Positions 17,178 through 27,163 of a stretch of DNA of 64,000 nt are shown here, one piece after another. Position 1 is the first letter of the stretch, and every line of letters begins with the position of its first letter. Origin of the DNA: JANQIV01 sp050117315 (GTDB taxonomy: Bacteria; Bacteroidota; Ignavibacteria; Ignavibacteriales; Melioribacteraceae). The DNA lies in contig JASFMY010000016.1 of the NCBI GenBank assembly GCA_050117315.1, forward strand, positions 1 through 64,000, written 5' to 3'. A model generated the notes under the pieces. The model was not told where the DNA came from. It searched no databases and saw only the letters and a program-made list of their open reading frames with translations. The position numbers and the translations under genes were made by a program.

Positions 17178-17819
17178 CTATTTGTTCCTCCATAAACATA
17201 TTGATTTTCCCATTATATCTTCTGCCGAGTTTTGGGAGGTATCTAAAAATTCCAGAATAGGTATGTCAAAATTGAAAGGCGGGAGAAATAGATTTATCGG
17301 CCTAAACTTGCCTGTAGGAATGTCAGTATTTTCAGTTATCTTTTTATACGTTGTTAACAAAACATAATTTATACTACTGTTTCTAATGTTTTTTATTGTT
17401 TCCAAAATATCTTTGTTAGAAAGATGGATAAATAAGTCTCGGCAAATTAATAAATCCGCCTCCGGTAATTTGTCTTTTCTTATATCGATTGAGAAAAAAT
17501 TGATGTTTTTACAACCGTATTTTTTTTGATTGTTCTTGATCAATGATTTTACGATGTCTCCACCTTTGTAATCGATGCCATGTACATTAATTTGTTTGAA
17601 CCAGAAGAAATCACCGCAAGGGATATCCAGAATTTTTTTTATATTATAATTTTTAATGATTTTTTGAAGTTCTTCTATTAAATTATGAGTGTTTTTTAAA
17701 TTTGATCCGGGCCCAGATTTTGTCGTTGTATCGCCCCACACGTTTAGTTTATAGATTCGATAAAAAATTAATTTTGACGGAAGAATACGTAAGACAAATT
17801 TCTTTATTATTGTTATCAT
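17178..17819 (-). CDS. class I SAM-dependent methyltransferase
   Basis: A 213-residue protein on the strand opposite to the sugar cluster. Motif I is LDIPCGDFFWF (about residues 63-73). The stretch SGPGSNLKNT before it and CRDLFIHLSN after it are characteristic of a methyltransferase family common near polysaccharide genes. The N-terminus is hydrophobic and basic. It ends 13 bases from the WecG-type gene and begins 37 bases from the divergent C25 peptidase gene. A role in glycan modification is inferred from location alone. Confidence 0.65.
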   Translation of the reverse strand: MITIIKKFVLRILPSKLIFYRIYKLNVWGDTTTKSGPGSNLKNTHNLIEELQKIIKNYNIKKILDIPCGDFFWFKQINVHGIDYKGGDIVKSLIKNNQKKYGCKNINFFSIDIRKDKLPEADLLICRDLFIHLSNKDILETIKNIRNSSINYVLLTTYKKITENTDIPTGKFRPINLFLPPFNFDIPILEFLDTSQNSAEDIMGKSICLWRNK

Positions 17820-17856
17820 ATAATTATGTTTCTATAATTTTAGCGATGAGTAATCT

Positions 17857-20800
17857 ATGAATAATAAATTATTAGTTATTCTTGCTTTTTTTTTATTATT
17901 AAATATAGTTTATCCTCAGATTATAAGCCAAAATGTTATTTATGAAGGGAAAAAGTTAGAAGCCCTAGTTCTTTTCCCAAAAGAAAACTATACTATAGAT
18001 TCTACCGGATTAAAAGAAGTAAATTTTTTGAATTATTCTGGAGTTAATGAAGCCGGCTCACCCGTGCTCCCTTATAAATACTTGTTTGTTGCAATTCCGC
18101 CTGGTTCTCAGATTATAAGTATATCATTTCAAGAAAAAGAAAGTAGTATTATAGATGGAGTTGTCCCTAGTGCTAATCCTCTTATTGTAGCTGCATCGGA
18201 TTCTACAACTAAAACCGTTAAACAAAAGATTTCAAGTAAATATTCTACGTTTAAGATGTATCCTGCCAAGGAATTTGAAATCCTACAATACATTTGGCTA
18301 AGAGGGATATATACTGCCGTCATAAAATGCAATACGCACCGTTATAACTTTGACAATAGACAGATTATTATTACTAAGCAGGCCAAACTAAATTTGGCAG
18401 TGTCAAAGGCTTGGTCAAAAGATTATAAGAAAACGTTGCCAAGTTATGTAAATGAAATTAAAGATTGCTATATCAATCTGGAGAATATTTCAGATGCTTA
18501 TGATCCTAATCATCAATACACAAAACTGTTGAACGGATCTGATTGGATAGATTACGATGTTGAATATGTAAAACTAGGAATAGGGCAAGACGGGATTTTT
18601 AGAATCAATTATGATGAGCTGGAACTCTACGGCCTGAGCCCTTCTGCAATAGACCCTAAGAAGATAAAAATATTCGGGAAAGGAAAAGAACTGCCTCTAT
18701 TTGTTTATGGTGAAGAAGATGGTGTGTTTGACTCACAAGATTATATTGAGTTTTATGCACAAAAAAATTATGAAGAAGACGATTATAAAACTATTGTTGC
18801 CGAAGGGGAAGACTATATTAATTACTTAAGTCGTTATACTGATACTACATTTGTCTTTTTGGTATGGGAAGGCGATGACGGGAAAAGAGTAGAAAATATC
18901 TCAACTTTTGAATCAGCACTGCTTGATACTATCAACTACTATAGTTGTAAGCTACATCTTGAAGAAGACGAAAGAATATGGTACTACGGAGCTGAAGATC
19001 CGCGAACCAACCTTCCTTATTGGCAGGAACATAAAATTTGGACATGGTTGGTAATGGGGGCAAGCGGTAACAAACAAATTAAGTTTAATGCCGATAGCCC
19101 AATCCCAAATTCAGATGTAGAAGTTAGTGTTAGAGTAATTAGTAATGCTGCAGATGTGATAACCAACGCACATAGACTTGGCCTGAGTTTGAACAATAAT
19201 ACAGTTTCAGATACAAGTAATTTTAATTATTATGAAACGGTTAACTTTTCTGCAAGTTATCCGGCCGATCAATTGATTGAAGGAGAAAACGTTGTCAGAG
19301 TTTTTGGGTTAACATCAAGTGCAAGTTTTCACCAGTCTCTAATTGACTGGGTGGATGTTAGTTATTTAAGGAAAAATAATGCGATTAATGATTCCTTATA
19401 TTTCGAACTTCCAATAAACATTATTGAATCAGGCAAAAAAATTATAACTATACAAAACATAACGGCCAACGAGAATGATATCATACTTTACCGTGTCTTG
19501 CCTGACACACAAAAAGTAACAGCGTACGAGCTCAAAGACGGAACACTATATTTCTCAGATAATATAGAAACTAATACTGCTTACACACTTACAACTACAT
19601 CTAACGCTCTAAAGCCAGTTTTTTGCTACGAAAAGAAATTTAAAAATTTAAGTTCTTCGAAACATAGTGCCTCTTACATTTTAATTACCGGCAGTAAACT
19701 TTTGGTGGCTGCTTCAGAATACCTTAATTGGGTAATAGAAAACTATGATGTTAAAGGGAAACTTGTTTTAACCGAGGATATTTATGATGAATTTTCTTTT
19801 GGTGAGATAGCTCCTGAGGCAATAAAAGATTTTTTGATAACTGCATATAATAACTGGTCAGGCGATAAACCAGAATACTTGTTTCTAGTTGGTGAAGCCA
19901 ATTATGATTTTAAGGATAAACTTACTTCAGCACCAGAACCACCAAAAGAGAACATAGTGCCCTCATACGGCATGCCGGTAAGTGATACATGGTATACTGT
20001 TTGGGACGAATCCGAAATTTCGCAAATGAAAGTTGGGCGATTGACTGCCGAATCTACCGATGAAGTGTATCGTTATCTTCAAAAAATGCAATTGTATGCT
20101 CTAAGGGATTATGACTATTGGAATAAACAATTCCTTTTTTTTAGTGGTGGGGATACTGACAATGAATCGGAGTTAAAATCACTCTATAATACTAATCAAT
20201 ACATTTTGGAACAGTACATAGAGATACCTCCGATTGGAGGCAAAGGCAACCATTTTTATAAAACGTCAACGTCAAATTTTGGCGACTATGATGATAGTTA
20301 TATAAGTAATGCAATTCAGGAGGGCGGATTATTTATTTCTTATTTAGGGCATAGCGGTACCCAGACTTGGGATAATGGTATTACAACGGTTGCCGATCTT
20401 CAAAATTTTTATACAGATAGATTTTCGCTGATTACCGATTTTGGATGCTCCACCGGTAAATTCGCAGAACCCGACGTTGATTCTTTCTCCGAGGAATTTG
20501 TTCAAAGGGATGAAGATGGTATTGGAATTAATTATTGTGGAAATTCCAGTTTAGGATTTCTATCAACGTCGTTACAATACCCAAAATTGTTCTATAACCG
20601 TTTGATTTCTGACTCTAGTACTACTGTTGGTGCAGCACACCTGAATGCAAAGATAGAGCTGTTTGAAAAATTTGGTCTAACAAATGTTGCTAAGGTTTTT
20701 AATTACTGTAATACTTTGTTTGGTGATCCCATAATTAAAATTAAATTACCGCCACTGCCGAATTTCTCTATTAACTCAAACGATGTTTCAATACTTAATG

Positions 20801-23241
20801 AATCGCTTGACGAAAAAACCGATTCTATATATGCAAAGGTGATAATATATAATTACGGGTTGGTTGGCGACTCCTTGGTGCAATTGTCCGTTACTGATGT
20901 ATATAATAATAACAAAGTTTACGAAAGTAAATTCGAATTGGAACCAATCCTATATTCGGACACAGTAACAGTTGCAATCCCGGTGGATGAAAGGACTGGC
21001 CTTCATAAAATTGTTATCTATGTAGATTACAATGATAAAATTGTTGAAATAGATGAAAATGATAATGAAATTGAATATCAACTTAATATCTACTCCTCGT
21101 CTACAAGAGCATTGCAAAAGAATGATTATTATACTGAAAAATCGTCCTTACTTAAGCTGTTAAATCCGCAATTGGATACATATAATTCGGATGAAAATCT
21201 TACTATCGAAATTGCAGATAACGAATATTTTGATTCGCCTGTAACTAAACAAATAACAGTTGATACGATGATTACTAACATTGCTTTAACTCAAGCTCTG
21301 GGAATTGGTAAAAGATATTGGTGGAGAACAAAGTTTTCTGGTATGGGAGAATGGTCCAATACTTATTCATTTATTTATGGAATAAGAAATTGGGATTGGT
21401 CCGTCGGTAACTCTTTTCAAGATTCTGATCTAAACACTACAAATTTAACTTACGATTCGGTTTCCGCTTCTTGGAAACTTGAGGAAAGTACAAATGAACT
21501 TGTTGTTCGTTCGGCCGGCTGGTTGGATGGAGCTTTTGCTTCCATTCTATTAAATTCTGATGAATATCTGAGTAATACTTATTTTTGGGGAATAGCTATG
21601 GCAAGAATTGACACCCTGAATCTTGAACCTTATGATGTTAGATTTTTTATTGGACCACCGAGCCAAACTGCTGCTGATTCTTTGATTGCTTATCTTAATT
21701 CTCTAAGTGAAGGAGATATGATTGCGATAACTACTTCTACAGATGCTGCTCAATCTGTAATTGGTTACACTCCGCCCTCTGATGCAAGGGATGCTATTAA
21801 AAACTTTGGTAGTATTTTAATTGATAGTGTAGGTTACCGCGAATCTTGGTGTATGATAGGAACAAAGGGAGCCACACCGGGAACTGCCATTGAGGACTAT
21901 AAAGAAGTTTATGATGGAGTTGCGGAAGTAAGTCTATCAAAAGAAGTTGTAAATAAAGAAGGAACTATTCTCTTTCCGTCTCTTAGAAATTCGGCTAAGT
22001 GGGATTCATTACATATATCTTTTGATAAACCTACCGGCTCTCAAATTGAGTTAACTGCAATTGGACAGACTGAAGACAACGATTTTGATACATTGGCTAC
22101 TATCGATGTTAATGAATCAGTAATAGATTTGAGTTTTATTAATGCATCTAAGTATCCAGATATAAAACTTTTGGCAACATTATATGCTAACGATATATTT
22201 GAGTCTCCTGATATTTCAAAACTTACTGCTTCATATAAAGGTATGCCAGAACTTGCCACAAACTACCAGGTAGTCTCAATCTATCAAGACACAGTAGACA
22301 TAGGCGAAAACATAGAACTCAACTTTGATGTTTACAACGTCGGCGAATCCTCAGCAGACAGCTTTTATGTTGAAGTTGACTTAGTTAATGAAAATAACAC
22401 ATCACAAACTAATATATTTAAAGAACTTGTAACTTCAATTGATTCTATGCAGAATAAATCCTTTCAATTAAGTTACAATACAGTTGACCTGTCAGGTAAT
22501 TATAAGTTTAATATCAACATAGATACCGAAGATAAAATTACTGAACTTTACGAGGACAATAATTTTTATTCAATCCCTTTTTATGTAATAGGTGATACAA
22601 CAACTCCAACCTTTAATGTAACATTTGACGGCGAAGATATATTTGACGGGCAGTATATCACTTCAACACCAAATATAAGAGTTGAATTAACCGACCCGTC
22701 ATTAGTCCCGATTACTGACACGAGCTCTGTTTCATTGTACCTGAACGGTAATAAAATTTCATATTCAGGGAACCAGGATGTAATTAATTATAATTTCTCC
22801 GATTCGAATCCAAAAGTAACTGTTGATTATAACCCGACTTTGGAAGACGGTGAATATGAACTTACTGTTTTTGCTAAGGATGCATCGGGAAATATTGCAG
22901 TAGAAAACGGGTACTCCAAAAATTTTATAGTAACTAATGAAACAAAAATTTTGAATGTTTACAATTATCCCAACCCGTTTAATAATGACACCTACTTTAC
23001 TTTTATGCTGACTCAAATACCGGAAGAAATCAAGATAAAAATCTATACCGTTGCTGGCAGGTTGATTAAAGAAATTGAGTTGACTTCCGGTCAGCTAAAT
23101 TTTGATTTCAACAAAATATACTGGGATGGTAGAGATGAAGATGGTCATCTGGCCGGGAACGGTGTTTATTTTTACAAAGTTATTATGAAAGACGGTGAGA
23201 AGACGGAAGATATTACCCAGAAACTTGCTATTGTGAGATAA
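17857..23241 (+). CDS. giant C25 (gingipain/PorU-like) peptidase with T9SS sorting domain
   Basis: A 1794-residue secreted protein. After the signal peptide comes a gingipain-type prodomain region, then a PorU-like segment (GIGQDGIFRINYDELELYG, about residues 244-262). The C25 caspase-like core runs about 610-960, with His in YLGHSG (about 832) and Cys in FGCSTG (about 864). Two CARDB-like Ig domains follow (about 966-1080 and 1465-1580). Residues 1697-1794 form a type-A T9SS tail with NYPNPFNN and a final KLAIVR. PorU is the sortase that cuts T9SS tails and attaches cargo; this protein could be that sortase or a large secreted gingipain-like protease. Its size and two CARDB domains exceed classical PorU (about 1150 residues). 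Confidence 0.75.
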   Translation: MNNKLLVILAFFLLLNIVYPQIISQNVIYEGKKLEALVLFPKENYTIDSTGLKEVNFLNYSGVNEAGSPVLPYKYLFVAIPPGSQIISISFQEKESSIIDGVVPSANPLIVAASDSTTKTVKQKISSKYSTFKMYPAKEFEILQYIWLRGIYTAVIKCNTHRYNFDNRQIIITKQAKLNLAVSKAWSKDYKKTLPSYVNEIKDCYINLENISDAYDPNHQYTKLLNGSDWIDYDVEYVKLGIGQDGIFRINYDELELYGLSPSAIDPKKIKIFGKGKELPLFVYGEEDGVFDSQDYIEFYAQKNYEEDDYKTIVAEGEDYINYLSRYTDTTFVFLVWEGDDGKRVENISTFESALLDTINYYSCKLHLEEDERIWYYGAEDPRTNLPYWQEHKIWTWLVMGASGNKQIKFNADSPIPNSDVEVSVRVISNAADVITNAHRLGLSLNNNTVSDTSNFNYYETVNFSASYPADQLIEGENVVRVFGLTSSASFHQSLIDWVDVSYLRKNNAINDSLYFELPINIIESGKKIITIQNITANENDIILYRVLPDTQKVTAYELKDGTLYFSDNIETNTAYTLTTTSNALKPVFCYEKKFKNLSSSKHSASYILITGSKLLVAASEYLNWVIENYDVKGKLVLTEDIYDEFSFGEIAPEAIKDFLITAYNNWSGDKPEYLFLVGEANYDFKDKLTSAPEPPKENIVPSYGMPVSDTWYTVWDESEISQMKVGRLTAESTDEVYRYLQKMQLYALRDYDYWNKQFLFFSGGDTDNESELKSLYNTNQYILEQYIEIPPIGGKGNHFYKTSTSNFGDYDDSYISNAIQEGGLFISYLGHSGTQTWDNGITTVADLQNFYTDRFSLITDFGCSTGKFAEPDVDSFSEEFVQRDEDGIGINYCGNSSLGFLSTSLQYPKLFYNRLISDSSTTVGAAHLNAKIELFEKFGLTNVAKVFNYCNTLFGDPIIKIKLPPLPNFSINSNDVSILNESLDEKTDSIYAKVIIYNYGLVGDSLVQLSVTDVYNNNKVYESKFELEPILYSDTVTVAIPVDERTGLHKIVIYVDYNDKIVEIDENDNEIEYQLNIYSSSTRALQKNDYYTEKSSLLKLLNPQLDTYNSDENLTIEIADNEYFDSPVTKQITVDTMITNIALTQALGIGKRYWWRTKFSGMGEWSNTYSFIYGIRNWDWSVGNSFQDSDLNTTNLTYDSVSASWKLEESTNELVVRSAGWLDGAFASILLNSDEYLSNTYFWGIAMARIDTLNLEPYDVRFFIGPPSQTAADSLIAYLNSLSEGDMIAITTSTDAAQSVIGYTPPSDARDAIKNFGSILIDSVGYRESWCMIGTKGATPGTAIEDYKEVYDGVAEVSLSKEVVNKEGTILFPSLRNSAKWDSLHISFDKPTGSQIELTAIGQTEDNDFDTLATIDVNESVIDLSFINASKYPDIKLLATLYANDIFESPDISKLTASYKGMPELATNYQVVSIYQDTVDIGENIELNFDVYNVGESSADSFYVEVDLVNENNTSQTNIFKELVTSIDSMQNKSFQLSYNTVDLSGNYKFNINIDTEDKITELYEDNNFYSIPFYVIGDTTTPTFNVTFDGEDIFDGQYITSTPNIRVELTDPSLVPITDTSSVSLYLNGNKISYSGNQDVINYNFSDSNPKVTVDYNPTLEDGEYELTVFAKDASGNIAVENGYSKNFIVTNETKILNVYNYPNPFNNDTYFTFMLTQIPEEIKIKIYTVAGRLIKEIELTSGQLNFDFNKIYWDGRDEDGHLAGNGVYFYKVIMKDGEKTEDITQKLAIVR

Positions 23242-24230
23242 CTCCAAAGAGAAATGGGAGAAAAAACAAGGACAAACTTTAATGAAAGCGATTGATTATC
23301 GAGTTAAACTCTGGAGTTTTTACTATCTCTCTCCTTTTCAAAATTTGGTTAAATAAAGAGAAACCGTTAAATACCACTTCCTTTTATGATCCATAAAATA
23401 TCAGCTATACTTGAGATTGATATAGATTCAAAACTTAACCCGTTGTTCGAGATAAAAAGCTATGGGGCTCCCGAGAGGTCAAATGTTAACCCAAGTTGGT
23501 AGATAAAATCCTAAGTTGTTTCAAAACAATGAATTATAATTTCTTCAGGGTCAAGATGCATAAATATTTGAAAACTCTGAAAATAAGTTAAAACAAAAAA
23601 CACAGTAAGAACTCGTGTTATTTCCGGGGTAAATTTATCAACCTGCGTTAATAGCGACTGCTTACAAAGGCTCACAAAATCTCGGTGGAACAAAATACAA
23701 ACGTACAAACGCTCACCGAATCTCGGTGAAGTAAAATACAAATGTACAAGCGTTGCCTGGAATAGCGGAGTAAAATACAAATGTATAAACACTGCCCGGA
23801 AGAGACGCGCAAAATACAAAGGTACAAAGCTGCTGGGAAAGATTAGGCAAAATATAAGCCTACAAGACGAAAATAATATTGCCTCGGAAAAAAGCATAAT
23901 AATAAATGATCGGGCAACAGAGAAAGGGCCGGTTGCCGGGATAATAAAGACAACACTATGGTTAAAAAAGGAGAAAGAGTCCGAACAACGGGTAATTTTA
24001 AGAGACATATAGAGATAGGTAGATATGAAATATGTGTAATCATAGTAACTGGATTATTATTTCATACGGCAATTCGATAACTATGCAAAAACTTAATGAG
24101 GGGTCTATTGACAATAAAAGACACTGTGATATAAAACAAATCTTAATAATTTGTAATTCAATACGATTAGAATATATTTACTTATCCTAAATTCACAAGA
24201 CAAATTATATACTAAAAAATGAGAGGTGAT
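23242..24230. other. gene-free gap of nearly 1 kb with decayed repeats
   Basis: No convincing gene fills this stretch. It holds a weak possible terminator for the C25 gene (AACTCC near 23240 against GGAGTT near 23313, followed by TTTT), a 38-codon ORF at 23386-23502 (start MIHKISAILEIDID) without a ribosome-binding site, and the 39-bp tandem array at 23692-23860. The minus strand stays open through the array because the period is near 13 codons, but the reading frame has no recognisable family. The last 60 bases include the promoter region of the downstream barrel gene. Confidence 0.5.
23692..23860. repeat. degenerate tandem repeat, about 39 bp, five units
   Basis: The motif AAAATACAA (last copy AAAATATAA) recurs at 23692, 23733, 23772, 23811 and 23849, spaced 41, 39, 39 and 38 bases. 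Each is followed by a diverged (A)TGTACAAR-like segment and a GC-richer stretch such as GCCTGGAATAGCGGA. The units differ by substitutions and small indels, so the array is old. It does not overlap a recognised gene. Confidence 0.7.
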
Positions 24231-24908
24231 ATGAAAAGAAGTATTTTACTTTTAACTGTTGGGGTATTATTAATTTTACCCGCTGAAACAAATGCACAGA
24301 TATCGTTGGAACTTGGCGGTGGAGTAGGGTATGTGGTTCCATCCGGTGATTTAGGCGGAGATATTAGCTCGATGGACAGTGAGAATTACGGAATGGATGA
24401 GGGAATAAACCTACATGCAAAAGCAAGGGTGGGATTGTTAAATCTTATGGCAGTAGGAGAGGTGAGTTATTCTATGCTGAGCGATAAAGGTACTATTGGA
24501 AGTGTAAAATATGAGAACAGCATAAATATTTTCTCTCTGAAAGTCGGACCTGAATTTCACTTAAATTTGCCTCTTTTGCCGATTGGTCCTTACGTAGGAG
24601 CCAATTTACAATTAAATTCATTTTCCGGGGATACTGAGATTAGTGGAATGAGTAGTTCGGTGGATGGAACGTATGATATGGAAACCGCTACACGTTACGG
24701 TATAGGAGTAAACGGCGGAGTTATTTTGAAGACAGGCGGATTAAAAATTGATCTTAACATTGGTTATAATATGCTCAATGTATTTGGGAAAGAGTATATA
24801 GAGGATGGTTCTGCTAAATTGTATCTTAATGATGACGAAGGAGACGGAGAGGATTCAAAAGCATTAAACTCGATGGAATTTAAAGCAACTTTTATGTTTG
24901 GAATATAA
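24231..24908 (+). CDS. predicted outer-membrane beta-barrel protein
   Basis: A 225-residue protein with a signal peptide (about 1-22, ending NAQ) and Gly-rich amphipathic strands typical of OmpX/OMP_b-brl-type eight-stranded barrels, ending FMFGI. ATG at 24231 follows an excellent ribosome-binding site, AGAGGTGAT at 24222-24230; an ATG at 24219 would put that site inside the coding region. No catalytic motif is visible. Its neighbour is a larger barrel protein 252 bases downstream on the same strand. Function unknown. Confidence 0.6.
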   Translation: MKRSILLLTVGVLLILPAETNAQISLELGGGVGYVVPSGDLGGDISSMDSENYGMDEGINLHAKARVGLLNLMAVGEVSYSMLSDKGTIGSVKYENSINIFSLKVGPEFHLNLPLLPIGPYVGANLQLNSFSGDTEISGMSSSVDGTYDMETATRYGIGVNGGVILKTGGLKIDLNIGYNMLNVFGKEYIEDGSAKLYLNDDEGDGEDSKALNSMEFKATFMFGI

Positions 24909-25160
24909 TATACAGTTGAATTAAATGTGAACAGCCAAGTTCTTTTTTGTCCTTCGGAAGTGCTTGGAGTTGGAATCGACGTATTTGCCAATCTCAATTT
25001 TAACGAATCGTTTTGCGGAACAAGAGCGGCAATATATTTCAAATCTATAAAATGATGTATAATGAAAATTATCCAATGTAAAGTACTGATGCTGATGTAA
25101 ACATAAATGAAAAATTTTGTAATTTGCCACTTAAACAAGAACAATCTTTCAAGAAATCTT
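24909..25160. other. 252-base spacer, possibly with a fragment of decayed coding sequence
   Basis: No intact gene. The first half is GC-richer than normal spacers here. On the minus strand it reads KIEIGKYVDSNSKHFRRTKK, resembling old coding sequence without a start or domain. It may be a remnant of a dispersed element or a plain spacer. Nothing else was recognised. Confidence 0.3.
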
Positions 25161-26516
25161 ATGAAAAAAAACACTTTATTATTAACAATACTCTTACTCA
25201 TTTCAACAAACTCTTTCGCACAATTTAGTTATTACAATAAACTAAGAGAAAATGAGGGCCTTCTCGGCGGGGGATTTGGTTTAACCTGGATAGACGGCAA
25301 ACCGCACTATTCGATTAGATTATTCCCGGAAATTGCGCTTAAGAATTTTGGAATAGGCATTGACCTTAAACTGGAATATGATGCCAGCGGAAAAATAAGA
25401 ACAGAGAATTTTAACGAGTTTTCAGATTACTTAAGTGTTATAAGATATGTGAGATACGGCTACAAAAATGATCCGCTTTATATTAGGTTTGGTGCCATTG
25501 ACAAGGGGACTCTCGGTCATGGAAGCATAATTTATTTATATAACAACAGTCCGAGCTACGATACAAGAAAAGTGGGTGTTGAATTCGATATAGATTTTAA
25601 CACTTTTGGTTTGGAATCCATTTACGGTAATTTTGGACAGCAAGGAGTAATGGGTATAAGGGGGTATTTTAGACCTTTTGTAATGTCTCAAACAAATATC
25701 CCGTTTATTTCTCAAATGGAAGTTGGTGCAACCATTGTAGCCGATGTTGACGAAAATGCCGGGATCATTTCCGGAATTTATGATTCTCAGACAGACCAGT
25801 TTAATGCAGATGAAGACGAAGGTTCAGTTGCCGCATTCGGTTTGGATGTAGGTATTCCTTTAATAAAGTCAAGTGTTTTGGATTTGGATTTGTACATGGA
25901 TTACGTTAAGTTTTTCAATTTTGGTGACGGGCTGGCAACCGGATTCATCTTTGATTTTAACGGCCTAGGACTTGTTGATCTGACAGCCAAGTTTGAAAGA
26001 AGATTTAACGGCGATCAATATCTGCCCTCTTACTTTAACGCGCTTTATGAAATTGAAAGATTTAGTTTGGATAAATCTACCGGTGAGGTAACAAGCAAAG
26101 TGCAGGCTTTGAAGAATGCTGGCGATGATGGTAACGGGTTTTACGGCGAAATATATGCAAGCTTGTTAAATACTTTTGACGTGCTGGGAAGCTATCAAAG
26201 ATTGGATAAGAATCCTGAAAGCGGAATACTTCATTTATCTTCCGAAGTTGCTCCAAGGGAAATGCCTTATGTAGTAAGGGCAGGATACGATAAAATAAAC
26301 ATCAAGGATGAAGGTGATCTCTTCAAACTTGACGACAGGTCGCATCTTTACGCAGAATTCGGTTACCGGGCAAACGAATACCTTTTAATATCAATGGTGT
26401 ATCATTGGACCTTTACACCTGTGCGGGATGCCGAAGATGATGTTGTTGATTATGTCCCGCAGAAAAAAATTGAACCGCGCATTTCTTTTATTTACCCGAT
26501 AGGAGTAGGGAATTAA
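25161..26516 (+). CDS. predicted outer-membrane beta-barrel protein, 451 residues
   Basis: After the signal peptide (MKKNTLLLTILLLISTNSFA) come long alternating strands rich in Tyr, Phe and Gly (for example RYVRYGYKNDPLYIRFG and GHGSIIYLYNN), as in porin-like or alginate-export-like barrels. The ATG at 25161 is chosen because it begins directly with the signal peptide; an ATG at 25107 would add 18 polar residues. It ends in a four-base tail-to-tail overlap with the HAD phosphatase. No family could be named with confidence. Confidence 0.6.
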   Translation: MKKNTLLLTILLLISTNSFAQFSYYNKLRENEGLLGGGFGLTWIDGKPHYSIRLFPEIALKNFGIGIDLKLEYDASGKIRTENFNEFSDYLSVIRYVRYGYKNDPLYIRFGAIDKGTLGHGSIIYLYNNSPSYDTRKVGVEFDIDFNTFGLESIYGNFGQQGVMGIRGYFRPFVMSQTNIPFISQMEVGATIVADVDENAGIISGIYDSQTDQFNADEDEGSVAAFGLDVGIPLIKSSVLDLDLYMDYVKFFNFGDGLATGFIFDFNGLGLVDLTAKFERRFNGDQYLPSYFNALYEIERFSLDKSTGEVTSKVQALKNAGDDGNGFYGEIYASLLNTFDVLGSYQRLDKNPESGILHLSSEVAPREMPYVVRAGYDKINIKDEGDLFKLDDRSHLYAEFGYRANEYLLISMVYHWTFTPVRDAEDDVVDYVPQKKIEPRISFIYPIGVGN

Positions 26517-27163
26517 GAAAGAGTGCTGTAAAAGAATTCCTCCAGATCTTTTACATTTTCAAAAAGGTAATCACTCTCCATGCTGATTACCTTTTCTTTA
26601 TCGTAACTATCCCAGATTACCGAACCAATTTTAATTCCTGCGGATCTTGCAGCTTTAATATCACCCGGTGCATCTCCTACAAGTATTGTATTTTCTTTGT
26701 CTACTTTCAAGAAGTCGACTATAATTTCAAGACCGTCCGGTGCAGGTTTGTGGTTTTCAACGTCGTCACCGGTAATTATTATGTCAAAATAATTTTCCAC
26801 GCTGCATTGTTGTAAGGTAATAAGCGCAGACTTTCTTCCTTTCCCGGTAAATATACCCAAAGGAATTTTATTTTTATGAAGAAATAAAATAATTTCTTTC
26901 ATCCCCGGAAAAAGATCTGCCATTTTTTTATGATTAGATTCGTAAAATTCATAATAGTCGTTTATTACCAATTCGTGATTGTCGGTAAATAATTCTTTGA
27001 GAATCACATCTTCAGGCGGGCCGAAATAACTTACAATTTCCCTTTCGGATAGAGTTTTATCCAAATACTTATTTGAAACGTGATTGAATGTTGAAAAAAT
27101 TAATTCGTTAGTTGAAGTAAGAGTTCCGTCGATATCAAAAATTACAGCTTCCAGTTTTTTCAA
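26513..27163 (-). CDS. HAD-superfamily hydrolase, phosphoglycolate-phosphatase-like
   Basis: A 216-residue cytoplasmic phosphatase of HAD subfamily IA. Motif I is FDIDGTL with nucleophile Asp10 and acid Asp12. A helical cap (about 20-80), motif II in FTGKGRKS, motif III KPAPDGL and motif IV VGDAPGDI follow. It probably dephosphorylates a small metabolite such as phosphoglycolate; substrate not determinable. Its start overlaps the stop of the upstream propeller gene by four bases, so they are translated together, although no functional link is known. Confidence 0.8.
   Translation of the reverse strand: MKKLEAVIFDIDGTLTSTNELIFSTFNHVSNKYLDKTLSEREIVSYFGPPEDVILKELFTDNHELVINDYYEFYESNHKKMADLFPGMKEIILFLHKNKIPLGIFTGKGRKSALITLQQCSVENYFDIIITGDDVENHKPAPDGLEIIVDFLKVDKENTILVGDAPGDIKAARSAGIKIGSVIWDSYDKEKVISMESDYLFENVKDLEEFFYSTLS

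Noticed and set aside
23511..24008. 165-codon minus-strand frame across the 39-bp repeats
   Set aside because: Open because the period is close to 13 codons; low-complexity Phe/Leu-rich product with no start context and no family.
24764..25201. 145-codon minus-strand frame overlapping a barrel gene end and the next gene start
   Set aside because: Overlaps two signal-peptide-bearing genes; only its middle part looks coding-like and is reported as a possible remnant.
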